A stretch of DNA of 64,000 nucleotides from Phycisphaerales bacterium (GCA_009692045.1 SIAA01000002.1:1-64000); one strand, 5' to 3'. Positions 34,803 through 43,312 are shown, counted from the first letter of the stretch. Program-made: numbers and translations. Notes: generated from the sequence alone by a model not told the origin.

Positions 34803-35302
34803 GGTGACTCCGGCGTACTGCTGGGGCCCAGGGTGTGAAGCTCGTCACGCAGACGAGCCGCCTCTTCGTATTGTTCCGACTTCACGGCTGCTTGCAGTGC
34901 CGTCAGTAGCGACTCGCGTCTGGCAGTACGTGCCGCAGCTCCTCGGTGATCGTCAGGCACTCGACCCGAGTGTTTGGTAGCGCCCGCCTGAGCTCTTTCA
35001 ATCACCTTTGCTAGAAACGAACCGAAGGCGTCATAACAGTGTTCGCAGCCGAGTACTCCCGACTTGCGGTATTCGCTCAGTGATAGTCCGCATCCGGTGC
35101 AAACGCGCGTTGGTTTGGCAGCATCGCTCCGCCCGGCCGTTGTCTCCACCTTGGTGATGATTTGCACCTGAGGTAGGCCCAGGGGCAGCTCGTAGCCGCG
35201 CTCCGCCGCATGGGCGGCGCAAAGGTGCACGGTGCGATTCACACCATTCTTGATCACAGTCTCGTGCACCAGCGCGATATTGTCACAGAGATCGCAGTTC
35301 AT
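34799..35302 (-). CDS. mcsA: McsA-like activator with zinc fingers and UVR motif
   Basis: A 167-residue protein. It has two zinc-finger pairs: CDLC near the start with CAAHAAERGYELP, and CTGCG with CEHCYDAFG. A linker leads to a C-terminal UVR motif (LLTALQAAVKSEQYEEAARLRDEL). McsA binds and activates McsB through these zinc modules. The ORF ends in a short Ser/Pro tail. It precedes mcsB with a four-base overlap and has its own promoter-like region with a palindrome at 35339-35367. Confidence 0.92.
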   Translation of the reverse strand: MNCDLCDNIALVHETVIKNGVNRTVHLCAAHAAERGYELPLGLPQVQIITKVETTAGRSDAAKPTRVCTGCGLSLSEYRKSGVLGCEHCYDAFGSFLAKVIERAQAGATKHSGRVPDDHRGAAARTARRESLLTALQAAVKSEQYEEAARLRDELHTLGPSSTPESP

Positions 35303-35338
35303 CAGTGGGGGAATCCCTCACAGGAGGCATCCTGTCCC

Positions 35339-35367
35339 ATTGTAGGGGAAGCAGTTTCTGCTTCCAA
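35339..35367 (-). promoter_or_regulatory. mcsA promoter with an embedded palindrome
   Basis: On the minus strand TTGGAA (35362-35367) and TACAAT (35339-35344) are separated by exactly 17 bases, the best sigma-70-like -35/-10 pair in the window. The spacer and -35 contain a perfect palindrome GGAAGCAG-3-CTGCTTCC (35347-35365), well placed to be a repressor site. It does not match the CtsR or CIRCE consensus. Confidence 0.55.
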
Positions 35368-35385
35368 CCTGACCCCGGTCAGGTT
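35366..35385. repeat. Perfect inverted repeat at the kdsA stop
   Basis: AACCTGACC and GGTCAGGTT are exact complements separated by two bases. The hairpin holds the kdsA stop codon (35379-35381) and has no T-run, so it may end or stabilise the kdsA message or extend the mcsA control region. Confidence 0.5.
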
Positions 35386-36221
35386 CGGATGGCCGCACGG
35401 ATGCGGGCAAGAGTGAGAAGCAGCGAGCGGACTGAACTCAGCTTCAGGCTGGTACTGGCATCGCTCAAAGCTCGCGCGGGCTCGGGATGGCACTCCAGAA
35501 ATATCGCGTCGGTTCCGGCGGCGACCGCAGCACGAGCGAGGAGTTCGGCACGCTCGGGCCGTCCGCCGCTACTCGAGCCCTCAGCGCCTGGCAGTTGTGT
35601 TGAGTGTGTGACATCAAAGCAGACCCGGGTGCCTAGCGCCTGCATGTCGGCGATGGCAGTGAAGTCGTTCACTAGGCGGTTATAGCCAAAGAATGTGCCC
35701 CGCTCCGTGAGCATGGCACGAGTGCAGCCGCCCTCCTTCAACTTGCTGAGGGCATTCACCATCTCGCTCGGTGCCATGAACTGACCCTTCTTCACATTGA
35801 CGGGTTTACCTGTCATGGCCGCAGCGGCGAGGAGGTCGGTCTGGCGGCAGAGAAATGCCGGAATCTGCAGCATGTCTACCGATTGGGCCGCGCGTGCCGC
35901 CTGCGAAGCCTCATGGATGTCGGTAACCACGGGAACCGAAAGAGCATCACGCAAGCGAGCGAGTTGGTCGCATCCCTTCTCTAGGCCAGGGCCGCGGAAC
36001 CCGGAGATAGAGGAGCGATTCGCCTTGTCGAAGCTGGCCTTGAAGAGGTAGGAGAATCCGGCCTCTAGGCAGGCATCCCGCAGAGTCTCTCCGACCTCAA
36101 GGCAGGTCTCGTGGCTCTCCAGAACACACAGACCACCCAGGACCAACAGGGGGGCATCCCGCAGCGGCCTTGAGAAAAAGGCCTCGGAATCGAACAGGCT
36201 GCCGGGATGAGGTCGGGTCAT
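35379..36221 (-). CDS. kdsA: 3-deoxy-8-phosphooctulonate synthase KdsA
   Basis: A 280-residue enzyme that condenses phosphoenolpyruvate with arabinose 5-phosphate to KDO-8-phosphate, for the lipopolysaccharide core. Typical blocks are GLCVLESHETCLEVGE, FKASFDKANRSSISGFRGPGLE, VTDIHEASQA, PAFLCRQTDLL, VKKGQFMAP, ERGTFFGYNRLVND and FDVTHSTQLPG, ending IFLECHPEPARALSDA. The start at 36221 gives the standard family length; the upstream extension to 36371 would be a spurious 50 residues. It supports real LPS production together with lpxA, lpxC and lpxD. Confidence 0.95.
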   Translation of the reverse strand: MTRPHPGSLFDSEAFFSRPLRDAPLLVLGGLCVLESHETCLEVGETLRDACLEAGFSYLFKASFDKANRSSISGFRGPGLEKGCDQLARLRDALSVPVVTDIHEASQAARAAQSVDMLQIPAFLCRQTDLLAAAAMTGKPVNVKKGQFMAPSEMVNALSKLKEGGCTRAMLTERGTFFGYNRLVNDFTAIADMQALGTRVCFDVTHSTQLPGAEGSSSGGRPERAELLARAAVAAGTDAIFLECHPEPARALSDASTSLKLSSVRSLLLTLARIRAAIRT

Positions 36222-36357
36222 GGAATAGTTCGTGGTTATGCTCGCGGGCGCTTGGAGGCGGTCCAGTTGTATCCGAAGATTGGGTGCGGCGCAGAGAGCG
36301 CCACCAGCAAGAGAACTGAGCAGGCAGCAGCGCGTAAGCGTTTGCAGGGAGGTAAGG

Positions 36358-37149
36358 ATGTCGAGCGACAAGGGCGGTACATCATTCGCGCACGAAGTTT
36401 ATTCTCATATTCGTAAGCGCTTCCCCTCCAGGCAGATTGAGATCTCTGGTCCGATGACCCTCATTCTGGATGGCCGGGTGCTGCCTCTGGAGAACTTGTA
36501 CCGCATGGTGCTGCAATCGGCGGATACCCCAGGCGAGGTCATCATCAGTTACTTGGATCGCGTCCTCTGCACCGAGGCGGCTGCCGTGGGCGTGATGCCC
36601 TTTGCTCTGGCGCGTCGGCGCGTCATGCCCCGCATCCAGCCCGAGTCGCTGCTTGAGGAGCTAGGGAGAGAACATGTAGCCCATATCCCCTTTGTAAATG
36701 ACACGGTGATTGTGTTCGTGGTGGATCTTCCAGACATGACCGTGACGCTATCTACCGAGCAGTTGATCCGGTGGAAGATCGAACCGGAAGAACTTGAGGA
36801 GGTCGCCAAAGCGAATCTGAGTTCGTTCACCACGGAGATAGAGGCGCGATTGGTGGAATCCTCCGAGGGCGGTCGCGCCGCAGTGCTCACCACCAAGGAT
36901 GGCTACGACGCCTCACGCCTCCTGCTCGACGGACTTTACGAACGACTATCTCCCAAACTGGGTTGCGATTTCCTGGTGGCTACTCCGGCTAGGGATGTCT
37001 TTGTGGCGATGACGCAAGCGCCTCACCAGTTCGTCCAACGAGTTCAGGAGCGGGCTGAGCGCGACTTTATGACCATGCCCTACCCCATCACCGATCGGCT
37101 CTTCATAGTTACGCGTGATGGCGTTGCCGGAACACTTAGAGCTGCCTGA
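36358..37149 (+). CDS. DUF1444 (YtpQ-like) protein
   Basis: A 263-residue cytoplasmic-looking protein. The family signs are FAHEVYSHIRKRFPSRQIE at the start, GPMTLILDGRVLPLENLYRMV, the central IVFVVDLPDMTVTLSTEQL, and TTKDGYDASRLLLDG near the C-terminus. Function is unknown in the family. The ATG at 36358 has a strong GGGAGG site 6 bases upstream, which rules out the longer frame from 36232. It diverges from kdsA. Confidence 0.82.
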   Translation: MSSDKGGTSFAHEVYSHIRKRFPSRQIEISGPMTLILDGRVLPLENLYRMVLQSADTPGEVIISYLDRVLCTEAAAVGVMPFALARRRVMPRIQPESLLEELGREHVAHIPFVNDTVIVFVVDLPDMTVTLSTEQLIRWKIEPEELEEVAKANLSSFTTEIEARLVESSEGGRAAVLTTKDGYDASRLLLDGLYERLSPKLGCDFLVATPARDVFVAMTQAPHQFVQRVQERAERDFMTMPYPITDRLFIVTRDGVAGTLRAA

Positions 37150-37152
37150 ACC

Positions 37153-37563
37153 TCACGTCGAAGGCACGAAGCTTACGCCGCTGGCCACATAGAAGTTTAT
37201 TAGTTCACCCGTGCTGAAATCACTCGATGATTGCCCGCGAGGCAGAGTGATCCACATGGGAATCACCACATGGGCCAACAGTTTGTTGGTGCGAAGGTCG
37301 GTGGCAAGCACCCGCCCCTGAACGATGCGCGGTTCACCCAGACATGGCTCGATGAAAACTCCGCCCGCAACCGCTCTGCTGATCTTCAGCGCCGAGGCGT
37401 GAACCACACCTCTGATGCGCCGACCAACCTGAGCGCCCTCCGGCAGTCCTGGGCAGGCCAGCTTGAGCAGATAGTTGCTGTCTGGCACAGTGATCGTGAC
37501 CGTGGAGCCGCAACTGCTCGAGAGCACAACCGACGCAACATCATCAGCCGAGATGGATTCCAT
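37153..37563 (-). CDS. Unknown small beta-rich protein
   Basis: A 136-residue soluble protein not recognised. It is rich in beta strands (TVTITVPDSNYLLKLACPGL, VIPMWITLPRGQ) with VASGVSFVPS at the end. No signal or TM segment is seen. A TATTCT hexamer 7 bases before the ATG and the absence of a ribosome site fit the leaderless pattern. It converges with the DUF1444 gene across 3 bases. A PilZ-like barrel is one possibility but motifs are not clear. Confidence 0.7.
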   Translation of the reverse strand: MESISADDVASVVLSSSCGSTVTITVPDSNYLLKLACPGLPEGAQVGRRIRGVVHASALKISRAVAGGVFIEPCLGEPRIVQGRVLATDLRTNKLLAHVVIPMWITLPRGQSSSDFSTGELINFYVASGVSFVPST

Positions 37564-37570
37564 GAGCAGG

Positions 37571-37576
37571 AGAATA
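37571..37576 (-). promoter_or_regulatory. -10 element (TATTCT) for the unknown gene
   Basis: TATTCT on the minus strand lies 7 bases before the ATG at 37563; no Shine-Dalgarno sequence. Confidence 0.45.
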
Positions 37577-37641
37577 GCGGCAGAACTCCCCTAGCGGCAT
37601 CTTGCCAGCAGCGGCGCTGAGAGCCAAACGTGAGGTGAAAC

Positions 37642-38232
37642 TCAGCCAGTTCGCATGGCGAGAAAGTTGGCGAGCAGGCGCGGTCCGTCCACGGTCAAGA
37701 AACTCTCGGGATGAAACTGCACTCCCTCCATGGGTGCGCTTCCCGGGGGTGCCTTCCAGCGCAGGCCCATTATCTCCCCTTTGTCTGTCCATGCGCTCAC
37801 TTGAAAGGAGTCTGGCACGGTGAGCGGATCGACAATCAGCGAGTGGTAACGGGTTGCCACGAATGGCTGGGGTAATCCCGCCATCAGCCCTAGGCCATCG
37901 TGATGCATCAGCGAGGTCTTGCCGTGAACCGGCGTGTCATTTCGCCGCACCGTCATGCCGTGCGCTGCAGCAATTGTCTGGTGGCCTAGGCACACTCCGA
38001 GTATCGGAATGTGTCCGCGCAGAAGGGGCACGATCTCTTGGCACACGCCGCTCTCAGTGGGAGTACACGGCCCAGGAGAGAGCACAAGCAACTCAGGTTT
38101 CAAGGCGATCAGCGCCTGAGCCGTTGCCTCGTCATTGCGAACAACCCTCACCTCGAGTGCGCTATCTATTTCGCCGAATCGCTGCACCAGATTCCAGGTG
38201 AATGAGTCGTAGTTGTCGATTACCAGCAGCAC
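37642..38232 (-). CDS. trpG: Anthranilate / aminodeoxychorismate synthase glutamine amidotransferase
   Basis: A 196-residue class I glutaminase that supplies ammonia for anthranilate (TrpG) or aminodeoxychorismate (PabA) synthesis. The triad is complete: Cys in LGVCLGHQTIAAAHG, His and Glu in VQFHPESFLT. LLVIDNYDSFTWNLVQ and LSPGPCTPTESG are diagnostic. The start codon is GTG. No trpE or pabB is adjacent, so it may serve both pathways. It lies 78 bases upstream of the unknown gene on the same strand. Confidence 0.93.
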   Translation of the reverse strand: MLLVIDNYDSFTWNLVQRFGEIDSALEVRVVRNDEATAQALIALKPELLVLSPGPCTPTESGVCQEIVPLLRGHIPILGVCLGHQTIAAAHGMTVRRNDTPVHGKTSLMHHDGLGLMAGLPQPFVATRYHSLIVDPLTVPDSFQVSAWTDKGEIMGLRWKAPPGSAPMEGVQFHPESFLTVDGPRLLANFLAMRTG

Positions 38233-38277
38233 GAATGATGGGATTGTCTGGGAAGAGGTAGGTCAGTTGCTCATGTG

Positions 38278-39381
38278 TCAGGGGGCAAGGACCCGTTTGT
38301 GGGTGCCTGTCCCGTCAAGAACGGCGATCTCACCCGCGCCGAGTTTGGTGATCCCTGCTCGAACCACAACCCGACCCGCGGCCGACTTGAGAGTGAGAGC
38401 GCCGCCCTCGGCATCGGTGGCAGCACCAGCGGCCAGCACCGTACCGCCCTCGAGATTCATCAGGTTGAGGATGCCGCCGGCGGATCCAACACCGAGAGCA
38501 ACCACTCGCTTCCCGCCGGCAAACATAGCGATAGTCCCACCATCTTCAGCTCCGCCCTCGGCAACAAGGTTGGGTTCACCCTTGGGGCCGGCGATAGCAA
38601 GTTTGCCACTGCCATCTTCGCGGGCCTGCGCTGCGAACACCTGGCTCCCCGCTCCATTGCTCACTTGAACGAATCCCCCGGTGGGGCCGACCGCTGCACC
38701 TAGACCCGCGACGGTGGCACCCGATGGATTCATCGCCTCAATCACACCGCCGGAACTGGTTGCTGCCAACTGGGCCGCGAGAGTTCCAGTCACCGTGCCG
38801 ATCCGAAGAGCGCCTCCCGCGGAGTCTCCGGTAGCAGCGAGCAGTTCACTGCCGCTAGGGGAGCGCAGGCTGAGCTTCGTTGCTCCATCCGGAGCGACGG
38901 TGAGTTTACCCGTCACATGGGACTCGCCATCGCTGAGTTCGATAGCACCGCCTGCTGCGCCCGCCATCACCGCGACCGCGCCTGAACTCGCGGGTCCGAG
39001 CACTTCCATTCGTCCGCCGGTCTCGGTGGCAAACATCGCCGCCGCGGCGCGACCCTGCCCATGAAACACCACAATGTCGCCGCCCTTCTCGGAACTGGCA
39101 AGGCGTACCGTGTTGGCGCCGCCATCGGCCCACATATCGAACTGGCCACCACCTCCCTGATTGGAGAGCAGCACCGTGACTCGGTTGGCATCATCGACCA
39201 GCTCGATGCGCTTGGCGCGTAGTACATCGGGGGTGCGCGCCTGCTGCATGGCGCCAAGCAGAATGGCGCCTATGGCAGGGGTCACCGCCACCAGAGCCAA
39301 CAAGCGCCAGCGACGCAAGCCGGTTTGTGTCTGTGCCAGTTGAAGTTCGATCCTGGATAGTCGCTCGTTGATGTTGTTCAT
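38278..39381 (-). CDS. Membrane-anchored protein of about twelve GG-repeats
   Basis: A 367-residue protein. Residues 1-22 are a short coiled coil (NERLSRIELQLAQTQTG), then a TM helix (LLALVAVTPAIGAILLGAM). After a linker (LRAKRIELVDDANRV) come about twelve repeats of 20-26 residues with the plan GG-x-hydrophobic-x-hydrophobic...G..V..hydrophobic-x-A, to the C-terminus. This pattern suggests a beta-solenoid or trimeric beta-prism stalk on the periplasmic side. The family is not recognised. It has a GGAG ribosome site and a -10 inside the palindrome shared with the next gene. Confidence 0.8.
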   Translation of the reverse strand: MNNINERLSRIELQLAQTQTGLRRWRLLALVAVTPAIGAILLGAMQQARTPDVLRAKRIELVDDANRVTVLLSNQGGGGQFDMWADGGANTVRLASSEKGGDIVVFHGQGRAAAAMFATETGGRMEVLGPASSGAVAVMAGAAGGAIELSDGESHVTGKLTVAPDGATKLSLRSPSGSELLAATGDSAGGALRIGTVTGTLAAQLAATSSGGVIEAMNPSGATVAGLGAAVGPTGGFVQVSNGAGSQVFAAQAREDGSGKLAIAGPKGEPNLVAEGGAEDGGTIAMFAGGKRVVALGVGSAGGILNLMNLEGGTVLAAGAATDAEGGALTLKSAAGRVVVRAGITKLGAGEIAVLDGTGTHKRVLAP

Positions 39382-39397
39382 AGTTTGCTCCGCGCGC

Positions 39398-39412
39398 CCG
39401 CTAGGATAGCGG
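39398..39412. promoter_or_regulatory. Palindromic divergent -10 region
   Basis: CCGCTA-GGA-TAGCGG is a perfect inverted repeat in the gap between divergent genes. It contains TAGGAT (39402-39407, plus) and TATCCT (39403-39408, minus), one per gene, offset by one base. Both genes have Shine-Dalgarno sites here, so leaders of about 15-20 bases are expected. Confidence 0.5.
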
Positions 39413-39430
39413 CGCAGTGGAGGATTGGTA

Positions 39431-40627
39431 ATGACAACGGTGCCTAGGAGAGGTGTGAGAAGTCAGGCGAAGTCCCGTGCTATCGGTATCGGCCTCATCG
39501 GTACCAAGTTCATGGGAAGAGCTCACTCCAATGCCTGGGCTGGATGCGGTCGGTTCTTTGATCTGCCGCTTGAGGTGAGAATGGCTTGCACCGCAGGTCG
39601 CGACCCTGCCGAGACTCATGCCTTCGGAAAGCGTTGGGGTTGGACGCGGTCAACCGTGCGCTGGCAAGACCTCATCGAGGCGGATGATGTCGACCTGATC
39701 GATGTGTCGACTCCCAACAACTTGCATGCCGAGATGTCAATAGCCGCGTTGCAAGCGGGCAAGCATGTTGCCTGTGAAAAACCATTGGCGGGAACACTGG
39801 GGCAAGCGCGGCGCATGCGCGATGCGGCGCGTCGAGCCGCGCGGAGCGGCATCAAGACATTTGTGTGGTTCAACTACAGGCGGGCACCCGCCGTGGCCCT
39901 GGCGCACCGGCTGGTGCAAAGCGGGAAGCTCGGTCGAGTTGTTCATGTTCGTGCCGCCTACCTGCAGGACTGGGGAGGGCCATCAACCCCCTTGCTTTGG
40001 CGATTTCAGGCCGGGCAGGCAGGATCGGGGGCGCACGGTGATCTGAACGCGCACATCATCGACATGGCGCGCTTCATCACAGGCGATGAACTAGGCGAAG
40101 TATCTGGTGCCATCGAGGAGACCTTCATCAAGACTCGTGCCGTGGTGGGTGCTAAGGGAAAGGGCGCGCGCGGCAAGTCAACAGTCGATGACTGCGTCCT
40201 GTTCATAGGCCGCTTCTTAGGCGGCGCCGTGGCAAGTTTCGAGTCGACCCGCCTGGCGACGGGCAACAAGAACCGTAACTGCATCGAGATCAATGGCGAT
40301 CGCGGTTCAGTTCGCTTTGACTTTGAGCGAATGAATGAACTGGAGTACTGGGATGATTCGCGTCCCAAGGAAGTGCAGGGTTGGACTCGCATCATGTGTA
40401 CAGAGGGAGTGCATCCATATATGCATGCCTACTGGCCTCCGGCGCATCTGATCGGCTACGAACACGGCTTCACCAGCCAAGCCGCCGACATTGTGCAGGT
40501 GCTCGGAGGAGGCCGAAGCGAGGTTGCCCTACCCGACTTCGAGGATGCCTACAAGACGCAGTGCGTGCTTGATGCAGCAATCCGCAGTGCTCGGCGCAAG
40601 CGCGCTATCCGCGTGGCCTACGACTGA
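39431..40627 (+). CDS. Gfo/Idh/MocA-family oxidoreductase
   Basis: A 398-residue NAD(P)-dependent dehydrogenase. The N-terminal Rossmann fold has IGIGLIGTKFMGRAHSNAW, then DVSTPNNLHAEMSIAAL and ACEKPLAGTLGQAR with the catalytic Lys of the EKP motif. The C-terminal alpha/beta domain includes DLNAHIIDMARFITGD with the catalytic Asp/His region. Substrates in this family are usually sugars or inositols. A clear GGAGG site precedes the ATG. It lies 7 bases upstream of squalene-hopene cyclase, so a sugar linked to hopanoids is conceivable. Confidence 0.92.
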   Translation: MTTVPRRGVRSQAKSRAIGIGLIGTKFMGRAHSNAWAGCGRFFDLPLEVRMACTAGRDPAETHAFGKRWGWTRSTVRWQDLIEADDVDLIDVSTPNNLHAEMSIAALQAGKHVACEKPLAGTLGQARRMRDAARRAARSGIKTFVWFNYRRAPAVALAHRLVQSGKLGRVVHVRAAYLQDWGGPSTPLLWRFQAGQAGSGAHGDLNAHIIDMARFITGDELGEVSGAIEETFIKTRAVVGAKGKGARGKSTVDDCVLFIGRFLGGAVASFESTRLATGNKNRNCIEINGDRGSVRFDFERMNELEYWDDSRPKEVQGWTRIMCTEGVHPYMHAYWPPAHLIGYEHGFTSQAADIVQVLGGGRSEVALPDFEDAYKTQCVLDAAIRSARRKRAIRVAYD

Positions 40628-40634
40628 TCGTGAT

Positions 40635-42707
40635 ATGGCAATCGACCCACTCAGACTTGACCGACTTCACCTGAGCGCCACCCGTGCGCTCGCGGCTCTG
40701 AGGGACCGGCAACGCCCGGATGGCCATTGGTGCGGTGAACTGGAGGGCGACTCTATTCTGCAGAGCGAGTACATCCTGATGAAGTGGATTCTCGCTCAGG
40801 AGAGAGCGCCGATGGCGAATGGCCAGGATGGCTGGCAGACTTTGGGGAGAATCGCCCAGCACCTGCGCGGACAGCAGCGTAGTGATGGAGGATGGGGCCA
40901 GTTTCCGGGATCAGCAGTCGATCTGAGTGGCACGGTCAAGGCTTACTTTGCGCTGAAGTTGATGGGAGATGGTGCCGACGCCTCGCACATGGAGCGGGCT
41001 CGAAAGCGCATCATTGACCTGGGCGGCGCGGAACGCATCAACAGCTTCTCCAACTTCTATCTGGCGTGTCTGGGCCAGGTGCCGTGGAGCGCCATCCCCG
41101 AGATTCCCCCGGAAATCGTGTGGTTACCCCGCTGGTCATACTTCCACTTGGACAAGGTGAGTGCTTGGACTCGCACCATGATTTTGCCGCTGGCGATTGT
41201 ATCGGCGATGCGTCCCATTAGGCCAGTCTCGTCCGCACAGGGCATCGACGAGTTGTTCGTGAGCCTGCGCGAGCGCGGGCGCCTCTCCATGCGGCGCGAG
41301 GTGCCGGCAGTGTGGCAGGGGATCTTCCGCATGGCGAACGCTGCTCTGAGTTTCAGCCGCCTCACCGGGCCGCCCACGCGCGCGCGCGCGATCGCTGACT
41401 CGTTCGCATGGATCATGGAGCGGGCAAGTCAGGGCGCACCTGCACAGACTGCAGGTCTGGGAGCGATCTTCCCACCGATGGTCTACATACAAATTGTGTT
41501 TCATGCTCTGGGCATCGAGAGACATGACGCAAGAGTCAAGCAGGCTGAGCTGGATCTTGATGCGCTGTTTATCGAGTCATGTTCCGAGGGGCCGATCCGC
41601 ATTCAACCCTGCTTCTCTCCGGTGTGGGATACGGGTATCGCTCTCTCCGCTCTCGCCGACTGCGGATTGCGCCGGGGGGATGCATCGGTTGATTCCGCGA
41701 CAGCATGGTTGCTCTCCCAAGAGGTGCATCATGCTGGCGACTGGGCACGCGGGTTGACTCGGGCTCAGCAGAACCAGCCGCAAGGTTGCTGGTCGTTTGA
41801 GTACGCCAATGCGTGGTATCCCGATAGTGATGACACCGCGATGGTTGCCATGGCACTCGCCCGTACAGGCGGGGCCGCGGCCAACGAGGCGGCAGTTCTG
41901 GCGGCGCGGCGGGGAGTTCACTGGTTCTGCGGAATGCAGAATGAGGATGGCGGCTGGGCGGCCTTTGATCGCACCACAGATCGTCCGCTGCTTGAGTATG
42001 TTCCATTCGCCGATCACAACGCCATGCAGGATCCCTCCTGCCCAGACATCACCGGTCGCGTGCTCGAGTGTCTCTCCTGTCATGACTATCGGGTCGGTAA
42101 CAGCACAGTGGATCGTGCCCTTGCTTACCTGCAGTCGAAGCAAGAAGCGGATGGCTCCTTCATCGGACGGTGGGGTGTCAACTACATCTATGGAACTTGG
42201 CAGGCGGTGGTAGGACCGATCCGCTGCGGAGTGGCTTGCACAGAACCGTGGATCCAACGCGCGGGCGCATGGATGAAGAGTGTGCAGAAACCGGATGGTT
42301 CATTCGGTGAGAGCGCGAACTCATACATTGAACCGGCTCTCAAGGGAGTCGGTCCTTCAACAGCATCGCAGACGGCATGGGGGGCGATGGTGCTGCAAGA
42401 GGTGTTCGGCGCCCATGATCCCAACCTGTTTCGAGCATTGGAGTGGTTGGCAGGTATGCAACTCTCAGAGAGTGATGCGACCGATCCCACGGTGAATCCT
42501 GACGGCGATCTCGCGGGCTCCTGGTGCGAGCGAGAGTTCACCGGCACGGGATTCCCCAAGGTGTTTTATCTGCGCTATCACCTCTACCGGCTCTACTTTC
42601 CGCTAATGGCATTGGGTCGGTGCTTGGAGGCGAACGGTCGCCCAGTTGCGCTCAAAACGGCGCGGGAGAGTCAACAGCCATCTGCACCTGAGTGTGTGGG
42701 TGCGTGA
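40635..42707 (+). CDS. shc: Squalene-hopene cyclase
   Basis: A 690-residue monotopic membrane cyclase converting squalene to hopene/hopanol. The catalytic DXDD motif is at Asp397-Asp400 (WYPDSDDTAMVA). QW repeats are spread along the chain (QRSDGGWGQF, QNEDGGWAAFD, QKPDGSFGES). GRWGVNYIYGTWQ and GVACTEPWIQRA are typical near the C-terminal barrel. No hpn cluster (hpnCDE, hpnH) is next to it. The last 56 bases overlap the convergent pseudouridine synthase gene. Confidence 0.96.
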   Translation: MAIDPLRLDRLHLSATRALAALRDRQRPDGHWCGELEGDSILQSEYILMKWILAQERAPMANGQDGWQTLGRIAQHLRGQQRSDGGWGQFPGSAVDLSGTVKAYFALKLMGDGADASHMERARKRIIDLGGAERINSFSNFYLACLGQVPWSAIPEIPPEIVWLPRWSYFHLDKVSAWTRTMILPLAIVSAMRPIRPVSSAQGIDELFVSLRERGRLSMRREVPAVWQGIFRMANAALSFSRLTGPPTRARAIADSFAWIMERASQGAPAQTAGLGAIFPPMVYIQIVFHALGIERHDARVKQAELDLDALFIESCSEGPIRIQPCFSPVWDTGIALSALADCGLRRGDASVDSATAWLLSQEVHHAGDWARGLTRAQQNQPQGCWSFEYANAWYPDSDDTAMVAMALARTGGAAANEAAVLAARRGVHWFCGMQNEDGGWAAFDRTTDRPLLEYVPFADHNAMQDPSCPDITGRVLECLSCHDYRVGNSTVDRALAYLQSKQEADGSFIGRWGVNYIYGTWQAVVGPIRCGVACTEPWIQRAGAWMKSVQKPDGSFGESANSYIEPALKGVGPSTASQTAWGAMVLQEVFGAHDPNLFRALEWLAGMQLSESDATDPTVNPDGDLAGSWCEREFTGTGFPKVFYLRYHLYRLYFPLMALGRCLEANGRPVALKTARESQQPSAPECVGA

Positions 42708-43296
42708 AGCTCAGGCGAGTAGCGTGCAGACACAGGCGATTCGCAAGTGCCACTACAGGGGCAGGTGCATACAGATCATCCCCGAGAATCGGATGGCCGA
42801 GAGCTTGCAGATGCAGTCGAATCTGGTGGCTGCGCCCGGTGCGGGGAATGAGCTGGAGTCGGGCGCGCGTTGGTGACTCCATGCGCTCGAGCACCAGCCA
42901 CTGAGTGATTGCTGACCGGCCGAGCTCTCGATCAATCACCTGCAGCGGGGGGTTCACCATGTCCTTGCGCATGGGCAGGTCAATCACGCCCTGATCCTCA
43001 CTTGGTGCCCCGGCAACAAGCGCCTGATAGTGCTTTTCTATCTGGCGCGTCTCGAACTGCATGGACAGTTCTCGGTGCGTCCGAGCATCGAGCGCCATAA
43101 CAATCGTTCCCGAAGTATCTCGATCCAATCTGTGCACGATTCTCGCGCCGAGAAACTGACTGGCAACTCTAGTAGCCAAACAGTCAGCCTTCTCCGGGCC
43201 GATTCCGGGCACCGAGAGCAGACCGCTCTCTTTGTTGATCACCATCAACCACTCATCTCGATACAGAACGCTCCAGCCATCGCCTAGACTTGTCAC
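42652..43296 (-). CDS. RluA-family pseudouridine synthase
   Basis: A 214-residue enzyme isomerising uridine in rRNA or tRNA. The catalytic Asp is in the motif RIVHRLDRDTSGTIV. INKESGLLSVPG and GRSHQIRLHLQALGHPILGDDLYA are the other family blocks. No S4 domain is present. An ATG at 43380 would extend the protein by 28 residues but overlaps the divergent gene, so the GTG at 43296 is taken; the start is uncertain. The 3' end overlaps squalene-hopene cyclase by 56 bases. Confidence 0.85.
   Translation of the reverse strand: MTSLGDGWSVLYRDEWLMVINKESGLLSVPGIGPEKADCLATRVASQFLGARIVHRLDRDTSGTIVMALDARTHRELSMQFETRQIEKHYQALVAGAPSEDQGVIDLPMRKDMVNPPLQVIDRELGRSAITQWLVLERMESPTRARLQLIPRTGRSHQIRLHLQALGHPILGDDLYAPAPVVALANRLCLHATRLSFTHPHTQVQMAVDSPAPF
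43285..43290 (+). promoter_or_regulatory. -10 element (TAGACT) for the beta-propeller gene
   Basis: TAGACT lies 22 bases before the ATG at 43313, inside the start region of the divergent pseudouridine synthase gene. Confidence 0.38.
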
Positions 43297-43312
43297 CCTT
43301 GGATTCAACCAT

